The position numbers and the translations under genes are program-made. A DNA stretch of 64,000 nt from Prorocentrum cordatum (Eukaryota > Sar > Dinophyceae > Prorocentrales > Prorocentraceae), in the NCBI GenBank assembly GCA_963575745.1, contig CAUYUJ010019627.1:689453-753452 (forward strand), read 5' to 3'. Shown here in pieces: positions 1 through 12,060 of the stretch. Below the pieces are notes generated by a model. The model worked only from the letters and a program-made list of their open reading frames with translations. It had not been told where the DNA came from and made no database searches. How positions within the stretch are numbered: position 1 is the first letter of the stretch; each line of letters opens with the position of its first letter.

Positions 1-1390
1 CTCCACCGAAGGCTCCAATGGCCACGCCCGCATGCGCCCTCCCCGCCCACCGCATGCCCATTTCGGAACACTCCTCACACGGCTCGTGGCCCCATAGGGA
101 GCTCCACCGAAGGCCCCAGTGGCCGCGTCAACAAAAGTGCCCCCCCCGCCCACCGCATGCCCATGTCGGCACACCCCTCACGCGCTTCGTGGCCTCATCA
201 GGAGCTCCACCGAAGGCCCCCATGGCCGCGTCCGCACGCGCCTTCCCCCGTCCACCGCGCGCACGTTTCAGCACACCCCTCACACTGTTCATGGCCCCAT
301 GGGGAACCCCACCGAAGGCCCCAGCGGCAGGGTTCGCATGCGCCCTCCCCGCCCACAGCATGCCCATTCAAACACACCCCTCACGCGGTTCGTGGCCCCA
401 TAGAGCTCAACCGGAGGCCCCAGCGGCCACGTTCGCATGCGCCCTCCCCGCCCAACGCATGCCAATTTCGGCACACCACTCACACGGTCCGTGGCCCCAT
501 AGGGAGCTCCACCGAAGGCCCCAATAACCGCGTCCGCATGCGCCCTCCCCGCCCACCGCATGCCCATTTCGGAACACTCCTCACACGGCTCGTGGCCCCA
601 TAAGGAGCTCCACCGAAGGCCCCAGTGGCCGCGTCAACAAAAGTCCCCCCCCCGCCCACCGCATGCCCATGCCGGAACACCCCTCACACGGTCCGTGGCT
701 CCATAGGGAACTCCACAGAATGCCCCAATGGCCGCGTCCGCCTGCGCCCTCCCCGCCCAACGCACGTCCATTCTGGCGCACCCCTCACGCGGTTCGTGGC
801 CCCATAGGGAGCTCCACCGAAGGCCCCAATGGCCGCGTCCCCATGCGCCCTCCCCACCCACCACGTGCCCATTTCGGAACACCCTTCACACGGTTCGCGG
901 CCCCATGGGGATTTCCACCGAAAATCCCAACGGCCGAGCCCGCATGCGCCCACGGCGCGAACATGCTGGCACACCCCTCACGCGGTTCGCGGCCTCATAG
1001 AAGGCTCCACCGAAGGCTCCAGTAGGAAGGTTCGCACGGCACCACGGCACCCAATTCGGCACACACACACACACACACCGCGGTTCGCGGCCCCATAAGA
1101 AACTCCATCGAAGGCTTCGGTGGTGGGGTTCGCATGGCACCACCGCGCCGTATTCGGCACGCCCCTCGCACTGTTCGCGGCCACATAAACAAGTTTCGCC
1201 GAAGGCTCCAGTGGGAGGCACCACCGCACGCAATTCGGTTCACCCCTCACACGTTTCGTGGCCCCATAGGATGCTCCACCGAGAGCCCCAGTGGAAGGGT
1301 TCGCATGACGCCACCGCGCCAAATTCAGCAAACCCCCCACACTGTTCGCGGCCCAATAAGGGGCCCCACCGAAAGCGGCACCCACAACGC
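1..1390. repeat. 101-bp tandem satellite array
   Basis: Units of 99-103 bp follow each other; anchor starts (CTCCACCGAAGGC-like) lie at 2, 102, 205, 307, 406 and 507 and continue to about 1,370. Each unit contains a conserved CGTGGCCCCATAGGGAG-like block and a CGCATGCGCCCTCCCCGCCC-like block. Units past about 1,000 are more diverged and one carries a short CA run. The array is open in several frames on both strands because of its composition; I take none of those frames as genes. The same satellite recurs at 60,830-61,498. Confidence 0.93.
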
Positions 1391-1391
1391 G

Positions 1392-1724
1392 GCATTCGCA
1401 ACTGCACATGGTTGGGTATTTCGCCAAGCGAATTTAGAATGTGCGCTCGCGCCCTTGCGAATTCGGAAGAAAACCGGACGCGTTCCCACATGTTTATGAC
1501 ATGATACCAGATGGGCCTCTCGGGCGCGCCCATGTCGAAATCGTTCGAACCCCCTCTGCGCGCGCGCTGTCGCGCGAATCCCCAGCAAAGACCAAGACGA
1601 GGCGCACCCGCGAGCGCCGACACCTTTCAAAAACCTTAGTTGTCCTCAAGAGTTTAAAATCGAGTGCCCAGAAACCATGCAATTAGCTTGGCGAAGGACC
1701 CAACCATATGCAGCTGCGAACACC
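1392..1724. repeat. Inverted repeat at the end of the satellite array
   Basis: A 40-nt arm at 1,392-1,431 (core CATGGTTGGGTATTTCGCCA) is matched in inverted orientation at 1,685-1,724 (core TGGCGAAGGACCCAACCATA), with about 250 bp between. The same motif ends the second satellite array at 61,499-61,540, so it is probably a defined terminus of the repeat element rather than chance. No gene is seen in the spacer. Confidence 0.75.
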
Positions 1725-2020
1725 GCAAGTGCGAATTCCATCTTCGCCCGCGCCACGAACCGCGCGAGGGGCGCGCCGAGGCGCGCGGGCGGCGAGGCAC
1801 GCAGCGCGAACGAGGACGATTGGTCTGCGCGCGAGAGACTGAGGGCGGGCGTGTCTGAGCGAGAGTGAGTCCGATAAGGGGGCGGGTCTGCGCGCGCGCG
1901 CGAGTCTACGCGCATATAATGTCGACGCCCGCGTCAGCGCGCCCCTCGCAAGGATCACGCCTGCTTCCTCCCCGACACGTTTCCCCCTCGTTGCCCGCGC
2001 GCGCGCCCGCAGCTGCATGC

Positions 2021-2275
2021 TCGGCGCCGCGCAGAGCCCCCGCGACGCGCGCTGGTCGCCACGAAGGGGTCCCAGCGACGCGTGCGGGTCGCCCGCTGCG
2101 CGGAGCAGGGCGAGCTAGCTGGCTGGCTGATAGCGAACACGGCTCTGGCCGCCGGGCAGAACGTCGACGGGGGCGAGGGGGGCGCCGCGCAGAGCGCGGC
2201 GTGAATTTTCCGCGTTGCGCGCCGGTCGCCCCGAGGGGGCCCCAGCGAACAGCGCGGGTCGCCCGCGGCGCGAGG
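2021..2275. repeat. Diverged tandem duplication in GC-rich DNA
   Basis: An 85-90 bp block beginning CGGCGCCGCGCAGAGC at about 2,021 is repeated from about 2,180, with matching GGTCGCC and GCGGGTCGCCCGC segments at the same internal spacing (about 167 bp). The surrounding 1,725-2,320 has no other feature I can support. Confidence 0.6.
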
Positions 2276-2319
2276 CCAAACAGTCAGACCGTCGTGACGC
2301 GGGCGGGCCGCCCCCCAGG

Positions 2320-2600
2320 TCAAGCCTCGCGGATAAACTTGGCGAAGTCCGGCTCACTGACGAGAGCCGCCGCCTTCCTTCTGCATCGCTTCGCGCGCGC
2401 AGCAATCAGCTCCAGCTGTTTCCGCGCGCCCCCCGGCGGCCCCGCCTGGAAGAACTCGACGCGCGGCGCCCGCGTGAGCAGGAGGTCCTCGCGGCGCGTG
2501 GCGCGCGAAAGCAACGCGTGGAGCTCCAGCCACCAGTCGTCGCCCTCCTCCTCCTCGCCGCCCCCGACCTCGTGGCGGCCGCAGTACAGGGCCGCCGTAC
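2320..2600 (-). CDS. Probable terminal exon of an unknown protein
   Basis: The minus strand is open from 2,600 to a stop at 2,320. The translation is compositionally balanced and ends in a charged helix-like stretch (LVSEPDFAKFIREA). A pyrimidine-ended CTACAG just upstream (2,606-2,601) could be the 3' splice site. The segment contains an acidic run (GGGEEEEGDDWWLEL) and a Gly/Pro turn (FFQAGPPGGARKQ). I do not recognise the family, and upstream exons were not found because the adjoining 2,620-2,735 is a short tandem repeat. The frame may be real; the intron boundary is inferred. Confidence 0.35.
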
Positions 2601-2619
2601 CTGTAGCCCAGAGCGCAAA

Positions 2620-2735
2620 GCACAGATTGCACAACAGATATTGCACAGCATGTATTGCATCACGTAGACTGCACCAACACAGATTGCTCCACATAGATTG
2701 CTCCACCCAGGTTGCACATCACATACTTATCGAAA
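2620..2735. repeat. Short tandem repeat (GATTGC-CACA type)
   Basis: Degenerate 15-20 bp units (AGATTGCTCCACAT, CAGATTGCACAACA and similar) follow one another. From 2,740 to 3,640 I see no gene, only short unrelated open frames. Confidence 0.7.
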
Positions 2736-3949
2736 CGCACTGTTTGGGGCCCACGCTGGCTAAGATTCTTTGAAAATGGGAATCTACGCGGTGCATGATG
2801 TTGTGCGGTCCACGTCGGAGGTGCACTTTACTTGGGGAACATGCTGCACAACTTATGCGGCGGCGCCGCATGAGGTGATCCTAGTTTGGGTGTGACTCTA
2901 ATTATAGCGTGGAAGTCCTCAGGGATGGTACACTGTGGGGTGGGATGCTAAGGATGCGGCGCTATCGGGTCGAGCCCTACTGGGTGGGAACATAAACTCG
3001 AATCACTTGGCCAGGAACCGCTGGCAACCGATGGCATCTCCACGGGGCAAAGAAATTCATTCAAGGGCAACCAATAAACCCCAAAAACAGAACTGGTTGG
3101 AGGCACACGAAGAATCGCATAATGATTGATTCACGGCGGATGGTGCATCGTGTGCGACAAGCTCCCGCCTTGACGACGCGTGAACCGTTCAATCTGGAAC
3201 GATCTCCGCTGGCAAAGGTCCACAGGGGCTGCCGATCCAATCTTTCACATTGATTTCGCGCTGTGGATCGTTTTCTAACCTGGAAAGGCCCCCCATGAGG
3301 GCGTTTAACCTGTAGCCTGCTCGTTGGCATAGCTGGCGCGTCGAAGTTGTGCGTAGCTGCCATAAGCCATGGGCGAGAGAGGCATGATAACGAAGAGTCG
3401 AGATATCATGTATGGTGGAACGTCGTGCTTTGAATCGGCCATGGCTTGTTTGCACGTAATGGAGGCTGGAGAACCAGCTGAGTGTTCCCCTCCGAGCCAA
3501 CACCCATGGGGGCCGAAGGGGAAGGGCAACAAGGGTCGGGAGGACGGGATGGGGCAGAGCGAAGCATGGTGGTGGGGAGGGGGAGTGAGACTGGACTGGG
3601 TTAAGTACGGCGGGTCGCGTCGTGTCGATTAGCGCGTTGTTTTATCACACACCGCACCGCGAAAGTGCGTCCGACTGCCGTGGCTTCCGAATCTCCCCGC
3701 GGCCATCAATCTGCAACGCCCGCGCCGGCGTCTCCGAAGAGTCGATACGACGCGAGTCTCCCGCATGCTAACAGTTTTCACGCCACACCACGTGCTGCTT
3801 GCAAACCCTCATCTACATCCACTGAAACGGACCGCAAAAACGGAAACCAAGTCGGCCGATGGGCGCGCAGCAGGACGTACATCTCAAAATCAGGGCTGGA
3901 GTGCTCTGAGGTCAATGATGTGCTGAATGAACACCAAAAGACAATATCA

Positions 3950-4045
3950 AAGTGCTCCTCCTCCTGCTCCTCCTCCTCCATTTCCGCTGCTGCTCCTCCT
4001 CCTCCTCCTCCTCCACCTCTTCCTCCTCCTCCTCATCCTCCTTAT
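3950..4045. repeat. CTC/CCT microsatellite
   Basis: A pyrimidine-rich trinucleotide run encodes only Ser, Leu or Pro homopolymers depending on the frame, so the overlapping open frames are not genes. The flanks 3,640-3,950 and 4,045-4,430 show nothing I can support. Confidence 0.9.
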
Positions 4046-4432
4046 GTCGCACAGGGGTTGCCAGCGGCCCAAGCTGGGCACTGCACTTGCCTGGTTGCTT
4101 CGTCCTCTTGCTCCTCCTGGCGTACCTGCAGGTGCTGCTCCTGCTTCCTGGGACGGGAAGAAAACGACAAGAGCACTTTTAATGGCATGAAAGATCCGCC
4201 TGCAAGGTTACGACCTGCCACTCGGCTGGCGACCCGTGAGCTGCAGGCGCAGACTCGAGAGCCACTTCTGTCGCTTCGTGATCGGCATCTTGCCTAAGGT
4301 AAGGGCAAGAGCAAGGCTCCACCTCTAAAAAAACACAGAAAGAGGGCGCACATTCGCCGCTTCGGCATGCAAGACAGAGCGGTCCGCTGCGCGCTGCACC
4401 GCGATTGCGGGTAGCCGGTCGCCGTCGTTCGT

Positions 4433-4487
4433 CGCGTCGCTGCCGTCGCTGCCGTCGCTGCCGTCGCTGCCGTCGCTGCCGTCGTCG
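4433..4487. repeat. 9-bp minisatellite (TCGCTGCCG)
   Basis: About six head-to-tail copies of a 9-bp unit. It reads as an SDG tripeptide repeat on the minus strand, with no sign of a real gene around it. From 4,490 to 5,220 I see nothing else I can support. Confidence 0.9.
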
Positions 4488-5224
4488 CTCCGCTCGTTCA
4501 ACTTTCGTCCTTGTCCTCGCCGTCGCCACTCGTCGTCACCGTCGTGTCTGTGGTTGCCGCTTTTCTCTCTGCCTGGACATAGCGCCCTTTCGAGGCACCC
4601 GCGAGGCAAAGCTAAAATCCTGGAAACCTCCGCCTCCTCAATATCAGTCTCTCCCTCGCCCTCTTCACGGGACGCCCAGGTTTCCGCCCCTTTTTGTTCT
4701 TCGTGGTTGGGAATTTCGACGCCCATACCGCATCGGGACCGGGCGGCAAGAATCATCTTCAATCTCCACCTCCTCCTCAATATCCTCGTCATCCTCCTGC
4801 AAAACATGGCAACATCGAGTTCCCGCATTCGGGGCCATCGGTATGCTGCAAAGCACAATACGCGCAAGTGGAAAACGTCCACAACGACCTGTTCGCATCC
4901 AACGGGCGAACGCCGTGCTCCACAGCATCGCGCGTCCGATATGTCCCGCTCCATCGTGAAGGATGCGGGCCACGGCGGGGCGGCGACTGAGTGCCTACCG
5001 AAATCTCGTTGGCAAAGCTGTGTTTGGGTGTTTGGGCCCTATTGCGCGAGACAGGCGGTGACTATGCAAACGGCCGATACAACAGAGATACACATCGATA
5101 CATACATATCATCTACATAAATCTAAAGATATACCTCAAGTCAGATGCAGGGAGAGAAAGCGAGAAAGATAGAGAGGGCGTGTGATAAAACAATGAAGGA
5201 GGAAACCCCCGAGGGGACAGACCA

Positions 5225-5480
5225 CTCTCCTGCTCCTCCTCATCATCATCACCATCCTCCTGCTCCTCTTTCCTCTCCTCCTCCTCCTCTTCCTCCTGCT
5301 CCTCTTCTTCCTCATGCTCCCGTTCCTCCTCCTCCTCCTCCTCCTCTTTCGCCTCCTCTTCCTCCCTCTCCTCCTCCTGTTCCTTCTCCTCCTCCTCCCC
5401 TTCCTCCTCCGTTGTTCCCTCCTCCTCTTCCTGTTCCTCCTTGTCCTCTCCCCCCTCCTCCCCTTTCCCCAGCGATGCGT
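5225..5480. repeat. Long CTC-rich tract
   Basis: About 250 bp of imperfect CTC/CTT repeats, giving glutamate/arginine-rich or proline-rich open frames on either strand. These frames reflect composition only. Confidence 0.9.
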
Positions 5481-5889
5481 AGTGCCCCTGACACTGACGC
5501 TGTTGGCGCGAAAATCCCAAGGGGTGCTGCCTCCCCCTGCTCCATTATCCTCCTCCTCCCTCCTCCACTCCTCTACCGTCATCAGCGCAGCATCATCATC
5601 GGTTGTTTTTTCTTCTCCTGTTGGGCCCAAGTGCAGTCACCCACCCTAAGCGCTGTACAATGCTAAATGCGACCTTGCTCATCCCACCAACTAGCCGACC
5701 CGTGCGATCACAACCGCCAAGCCCCACCCCAAGGATATGAGCTCGGCTTCGAAAAAACTCCGCGTAGATCCCAAATAACGACCGGCCCTTTGTAACAGTG
5801 ACCATTCGCACGAAGAACTGTACATATACATTGCTATTCCGGCTGCTCCGTACGCTTGCCGGCGCACAGCTCCACCATCGCAGAATTGG

Positions 5890-8800
5890 ATTCATGACAT
5901 GTTACTTCCCTCCATGGCGTCGGCCTGCCCGTCGTAGTCCTCCCCGTCGAGCCCCCCAGTCCAACGGTACGTTGACGCAGTGGTCAGATATGGAATGAAC
6001 CGCTTTGGATCACAATCCACGAAGGGCACGGTGTCCAGGCGGGGGCGCCATCCATTCTGGAGAAGCCAATGTGGATGTCTGGCTGTACGAACACAAATCG
6101 GCCGCACTGATGCTACTTCACACACGGATATCCCTGAGATGCGTTCCTGAACCTGCTGGTTGTCAGTTTGCACCCATAGCCGCTTATCAGATTGGCCCCA
6201 TTGCAACTCTCGAGGATGATGAATAGGGGAGAGAACGAGTTCACAGTCTCCTCCAATCGCACTGTGCTCCAAAGGCCGGGGGCCTTGTCACAGGAGTCGA
6301 CGGATAACCATGGCAACGCCCATTCCTGCGATAGTCTAGTGGCTAAACTTGGAAACTTCTGCATCCATTCTGCAATGCTGCGGCAAGACTTTCGCTTTTC
6401 ATCTCGCCATCATGCGCCTCACGTTGCGACGAATGGATGGTCCCAGCCTGGTGGTTGTTGTCCTCCTCTGACTACCTACCAGACCACCCCAACCCAACCC
6501 GAAGACCCCAATTTCGGGTTGGGGGGGTACGGGTTACATATGTGTTTTTTTCCGTGTTCCCCGACCCCCCCAAACTGGAAATGGAGGGCAAATTGAGGCC
6601 TTCGGGTTGGGTTGGGGTGGTTTGGTGGGTGGTGATCCTCTGCGACGTGCGACTCCAAATGTATTCCTCTTGCACGGAAGAACTAGAACGCGGCACGTCT
6701 CCCACCACGCTGCCCCCCCCCGCACTCCGGCAACTCCTGCGTCGGCTTCCTCGTGCCCCCAATCTGGAACCATGTCTCTTTCCAAGCTTCCTTGAATACC
6801 GCCTCCAAGGCTCGGACTACCGACGATGCGATAGAATGCTTGCGCATCCATACCTCCAGTTGCCTCGCTGCGCGGATGTGGCATTCGGCCGGTCCTTCCG
6901 TGTTGCTTCGCCTAAGCCGCAAGGCACGTCGTAACACTTTCATCTCCCAACTCCGAAAGTGTTGGAATATATCAGGCGTCAGGCGCCATGTCTCCGTTGC
7001 CTCTGCGGCAGCGGCAGCGGCAATATCCCTTGATGCCCGTAACCATGCACGCATAGGTGGCACTTTGTCCGGAGCACGTGTTGATTGAGTGAAATAATTC
7101 TTCTCTGCGCGCGACACGTTGTAGCGCAAGCTACTCCGCGTGCTTCCGAAGCAATCGACTCGGGGCCCCAATGTATTAAGCATCGCGGGTTCGCTGTACT
7201 CCACCGTGCCGGTGCCAATTTGCACTGCCAAGCCAACTGTCGAAGCCCACTCGAGCGCCCCGCAAAGGATGCATTCCAACGATTATAGCTTCCAAGAGAC
7301 ACCATGACTGAGAAGATGTCCGGCCTCCGTTGTTCACGCACTGCGTCAGCCTGTCCACCATGCCCTGCAGCATAGCTACACCAGCAGCCCAAAGAAAATG
7401 CTGCTCGCCCAGAGTGCGTGAGATACGCGTCGCACATTTGCCCCGCCTCTTGCATCCAAAGAAAACCCACATCCAGCGGCATCCCATGAACTCATCAATG
7501 GCTCCATCAAGTAATCGGTCGAAGTGCGGAATTCACCTGGTGTTTCCATTCCTCCTTGCTTGCCACCTTTTTGTGAAAATCGAAACATTCAGTCGTTCCA
7601 GCATGTGGAAGTTGGAGGCGAACCTGCATGTGCGAAAGCTCCCGCACGTGCAACCAGACGTCCTGCGAATCGACCCCTTGGGACGTCAAAGCATCAAAGA
7701 CCAGCGCATGGGGCGCATCATCGAACGCCGTTTTGATATTTTACAATGTCATGGCCAATGGCACCCCCCACATGCGCGCGATGGTGGCAGGTTTCCATGA
7801 GGGTCCCAAGTAAATATGATACGGACAGCACGCCTGCAGGGCGGACTTTCGCCCGCAATCTCGGCTGCAAAGCTCGCAAGTACCATTTTTGAAGCACGGC
7901 CGATTTGCAAATCCATCTAGGATCGAAGCAGGTTTGAATATATATTTGCGTTTGGACATGCCGGCGACCTCGAATATCCTCCAAAAAAGCGACCCTGTAC
8001 TGGTGGAGCCTCTGAGGGAATACTTCGACAGCTGATCGTGGACCGTCGCCACTGCCAGAAATGGCAACTGCATGTACAGGTCCGGGGTAATAGCATCGAG
8101 TCCTGGAGCAGAACCTCCTGTCAGTTTTGCCCTGGCCTGCAACGTGTCCCAAAACTCCAGTGCCCCCTGCCCGCGCCCGCCCAGCTTGCCATTGGCGGCC
8201 ACGCTCCAGAGCCGGATTGTTGTCTTGGTCGTCGAAGCGGTTCATACCGAACTCCGTCCCTCCATCCAGCCACTCCTGTCGGTCGTGAGTGGCCATGCCG
8301 TTCACCTTCAAACTCGCAAGTGTAAACGGTTGGTTGGTGCCCGTTCTTCCTCAGGGATTGCATCTGCTTTGGGAGTCTACGACGCTTCATCGCTTTCGGT
8401 GCATACCATAAAGAACGCCTCAATGATTTCTGTCGGTCTGGCTGGATCGCCATACGAAGCTGGACCCGAATCTGTCGTAGAGTACTCCAGAATACTGCCC
8501 TAGCGTCTCCTCTTTCCGATGCGATGTCCATGCTGTAGTCGGTACCCGCCATTTCTATCAGAGCGCGCTCGTAGGTGCTGAGGTTCAGCTCCGACCACGC
8601 CGGGTTCGCCATGCACTCCTGGAACATGTCCGCGACGGCGTCCCAGAAGAATCTTCTGGGCAGCGCTGGGGGCAAAGCTGAATGCAAGATCGAAGTCCCT
8701 AGCTGAATCCCCTAATGCAGCTCTGCACGAACAGGCCTGTGGGCAATGCCCTTGCCGAGAGAAACTTCCGACCGCAAATCGTAGAAGTTTATGGGATGAA

Positions 8801-9246
8801 CCGCGCCTTTGATTCAAGGCGAAACGGCCACAAAAAACAATATGAGATCTATGCTGGGGGCGTCGTTTCACACCGCAACTCCACAAGTCTGCCGGGCCCA
8901 AATCGGCGGCCCCTGTCGCAGAATATGCGCTCAAGGCTTGCAGCCCCAGAGCCTCCATCCATCCCAACACCCTCTGCTGCATGACATGTGTGTGCGACTG
9001 CAAAGGTGTCAATACTGAACTCCCTGTTGTCCCAAGCACATCTTGAGGTAATGTCACGTTCGCGTCCAACCCAACAATTACTGAGATACGTCTTCCAGAC
9101 TTCTCCTGGCAATCCTGAAGGTACTGCAATGTTTCTTCACGTATATCGTCATTGACACTGGATTCTAGCAATTCCCCGTCCCCTTTGCCTCTGTGAATGA
9201 AGTGGACACTAAAGAATAACGTGTGCAAGAAAGGTCCCATGTCCAA
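5890..9246 (-). mobile_element. Decayed non-LTR retroelement (EN, RT and possible RNase H fragments)
   Basis: Read on the minus strand, fragments in changing frames appear in the order of a LINE polyprotein. An endonuclease-like piece (9,246-8,900) has ISVIVGLDANV and ends near HRSHIVFC. RT palm pieces follow: GGSAPGLDAITPDLYMQLP near 8,110; motif A as NIKTAFDDAPHALVFDAL near 7,745-7,700; a QGG-ETP box near 7,560; and LWASSIFF near 7,400, where a functional RT usually has a DD pair. A piece at 6,272-5,892 with LWVQTDNQQVQERI could be a diverged RNase H. Frames change many times and the DD pair is lost, so it is a dead copy. It is interrupted by a foldback MITE at 6,471-6,635. Its true ends were not located. 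Confidence 0.8.
6471..6635. mobile_element. Foldback MITE inside the decayed LINE
   Basis: The element is almost one long hairpin. Its left arm starts ACTACCTACCAGACCACCCC and its right arm read inversely starts TCACCACCCACCAAACCACC. The arms then share CCAACCCAACCCGAAG, and inner segments around the C7/G7 runs also pair. The heptamer TCCTCTG lies directly outside both ends (6,464-6,470 and 6,636-6,642), a likely target-site duplication. There is no coding capacity. Confidence 0.8.
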
Positions 9247-9399
9247 TACCCATTACAATCCCACTCCAATACTTGCCGTGACGTCCGTCCCGCACATACG
9301 GATTCAGGCTTACCGGCACGAGAAAGCCACAATCGAATCCATCCCTGCGCGCACGCTCATCGCCACGAGACCAGCAAGAATGCGCTACGCGACGGATAT

Positions 9400-9690
9400 C
9401 TTGAATTCATCGCCCAGAGGTCCAACGCGGAATCTCTTGCAAACCCAAAAGGCGCCCAAGATGGCCCAGGAGAGCCCCGATGCGGACCCAAGAGGGAACG
9501 AAGACGGCCCAAGACGCGACCAAGACGGCCCAAGCAGGCCACAACACGGCTCCGGAGGCCCCGAGAAGCCCCTAAGAGGCCCCAAGAAACCTCCAAATGA
9601 CTCTCAAATTTCCCCCCGAAGGCCCGAACAGGCCCCAAGAAGCCCCAAAACTGCTCCGCCAGAAGCCTGAAAACTGCCTTCGAGCGGCAT
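9400..9690. repeat. GCCCCAAGA-type minisatellite, first block
   Basis: Degenerate units of about 9-12 bp (GGCCCAAGA, GCCCCAAGA, GGCCCCGAG). On the minus strand it reads as repeated LG/WG/LL peptides, on the plus strand as K/P/R-rich peptides. These are translation artefacts of the repeat. Confidence 0.8.
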
Positions 9691-9795
9691 CCACTGAAAA
9701 GACCCAGAGGCATGCACAGCCGACTTTGACCGACGACCCGTGCACGTCAAGATGCCTCCACGAATCTCCCACAACGAAAACCCGAAATGCGTTAA

Positions 9796-9990
9796 TGGTT
9801 GACGCGTGCCGTTGTCATCGCCGCCGCCGCCGCCGTCGTCGCGGTCTTCGTCTTCGTCGGCGTCGTCGCCGTTATCACCTCCATCCCCGTATTTCTCCGC
9901 CTTCCCTCACCTCCCACCTCCTCATCCCTCATCCCCTTCCTCTTCATCTTCCTCCTCCTCCTCCTCCTCCTCCTCCTTCTTCACCCCGTC
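9796..9990. repeat. GCC and CTC microsatellite pair
   Basis: A GCC/GTC-rich run (9,820-9,880) is followed by a CTC run (9,925-9,985). The 10,000-10,380 flank carries no gene I can support. A related sequence (ATGACTTTCGTTGGGGTC at about 10,318; ATGACCTTCATTGGGGTC at about 10,573) occurs twice in direct orientation around the next minisatellite. Confidence 0.75.
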
Positions 9991-10379
9991 CCCAAAACCA
10001 TGTTTGAGGGTCCTGCGGTACCTGGTGGGCAACCCCCCGGACCCCACCTAAGCCGAGAAATGGGAACGTTGGAGAGCGATAGGCAGATAAACCTTACTGT
10101 GCCACACATTGGAATGTGTCGACGAAGCATTCACACCTGCAACTTTGAAGAGTCTCACTACACGGCGCAGCAGACACAAGGCACAAAGCCTGCAACAATA
10201 CCTTCCAGGTGGCCCACGATGACCTCCAAGACGGCCACAGAGAGTCCAAAAGATACACGCAGACGGGGACGCAGGAGCCTGCCAGGTATCACACACGCAC
10301 ATAGCAGGTATGGATGGATGACTTTCGTTGGGGTCTCGCCATGTCGGCAGTCCGACAGCCTCAGACGTCCAACAACAAA

Positions 10380-11300
10380 AAAAACCCAACACGCCCCAAG
10401 GCGGCCCCAGATGGTCCCAAGATGGCCGCCAAGATAGCTAAGTTGGCCACAGATAAACTCCAAGACTGCCCCAAAACGCATCCCAAACGTGCAAGATGAC
10501 CCCAAGAAAGCCCGAAAAGGCCCCCCGACTTCCCGGCGTCGACTATCACACCCTCGCAAGCACCCATAGATCCATGACCTTCATTGGGGTCGGCGGCAGA
10601 GGCGACAGCCTTTAAGATCCAGCCGCTCCCGCCCGGCGGGTTGAGCCGTGCGAGACCTCTCTGACAAAGTGTTTGGCACAATCATTGGCCCCCTTCGCTA
10701 GTGCCTGATCAAAAACCTCCCTGCAGTCCCTCCGAGGGGGCTCCACTCTGCCGCCGGACCCCCCCCCCATTGGAACCCTTGAAGGTCCGGAACAGCCCGA
10801 GGACGACCCAAGAGCGCCCCAAGCTGGTCCAAGAGAGCCCCAAGACAGTCCAAGAGAGCCTCCAGACGGCTCCAGATCGCTCCAAGACGCCCAAGATTGC
10901 CTCCAAACGGCCCACAACGCCTCCAAGAAGGCCCAAGAGGATTTTTCGATGGTTTTTGAAAGGTTTTCGCGTTCTCGCCATTTCGGCTTACCGACGCTCC
11001 GAGAAGGTCCAAGAAGCCCCCGAGATCGCCAAGACGGCCCCCGGGACGGCCCAAGAGGGGCCCAGGACGGCCCCACGAGGGCGCCCAGATGAGAAACCCG
11101 AATGAACATTTCGAGCTTTCGGTCCCAAGAGGCCCCCAGGAGGCTCTAAGAGGCCCCAGGAGGCCCCTCAGACGCCCCAAGAGAACCCCAAGAGGCCCCA
11201 AGAGAGCCCCAAGAGGCTCCCAAAAAGCCCCCAGGATGGACCCCAAGAGACCCCTAAACTCCCCCGCAGAGGCCCCCGAGAGCCCTCTCGAGACCCCAGG
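10380..11300. repeat. GCCCCAAGA-type minisatellite, second block
   Basis: The same unit as at 9,400-9,690 continues for about 0.9 kb, interrupted near 10,560-10,790 by unique-looking DNA. The strand asymmetry is strong: C and A on plus, G and T on minus. Long open frames of Leu-Gly-Pro-Trp type on the minus strand follow from this and are not listed as genes. Confidence 0.8.
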
Positions 11301-11639
11301 AAGCGTCCATGAGGACTCCGACCCAAAACCCAAGCACGGTGGCGGGATGGGCCGACGGCTATTTGATACCTGGCATACGCGCCGCGTCACGACTTTCGAT
11401 GCCGCGCGCCACTTCGACAAACTCCCAGGGAGCGGCCGGTGATGCGCCGCCGGCGTCCTCGATAACTGTTACACGAGTCGAAACTGCGGCGCTGTGCAGC
11501 ACTCTCTGGATGCAACTCGTCGGTCAAGACGATTCGACCGAGACAAGAGACAAGAGAGACAAGAGCCCGCGTCGAGGGACCTACGAGGGTGCGGCGGGAG
11601 GGCGCCAGGGCGCCAGAAAGGGCTGGCCGCTCAGAAGCC

Positions 11640-12060
11640 GGGGTCTGGAAATGGCAGCCGGGTCGGAGAGATGGGAAGGCGTGCCGGAGCCGCAGTCGGA
11701 GAAGAATAATCACACGTACTGCCACAGTCGAATACATTTGACCGGAGACGGGACCACCGTCGGAAAGATGGAAATAGGAATCGGGCCGGCATCGGAGAGA
11801 TGGGGTAGGACCTGGACCTGGAGTCGGAAAGTTGGGACTCGGAATTGGAGCCGGAGTTGGAGCGCCGGAGTCGGAAAGATGGGAGCCGGAGTCGGAGCCA
11901 GAGTCGGAAAGATGAGATGGGAGAGCCGGAATCGGAAAAATGGGACCTGGAATCGGAGCCGGAATCGGAGGGATGAGATGGGAAAAAGAGTCGGAAAGAT
12001 GGGACCCCGAGTCGTAGCCGGAGTCGGAGGGATCGGATGAGTCGGAAAGATGGGAGCCAG
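11640..12060. repeat. GGAGTCGGAAAGATGGGA minisatellite
   Basis: Variable copies of a 6-18 bp purine-rich motif (CGGAGTCGGA, AAGATGGGAC) run for about 400 bp. Both strands stay open through it. The DNA between 11,300 and 11,640 and from 12,060 to 13,640 shows no gene I can support, apart from small palindromes such as the 20-bp one at 13,315-13,334. Confidence 0.8.

Noticed and set aside
1865-2773. 302-codon plus-strand open frame in GC-rich DNA
   Set aside because: It overlaps the tandem duplication and the more plausible minus-strand exon; Ala/Arg/Pro composition is typical of a shadow frame.
9357-11420. Minus-strand Leu/Gly/Pro/Trp-rich open frames
   Set aside because: They follow the 9-12 bp minisatellite unit and disappear outside it.
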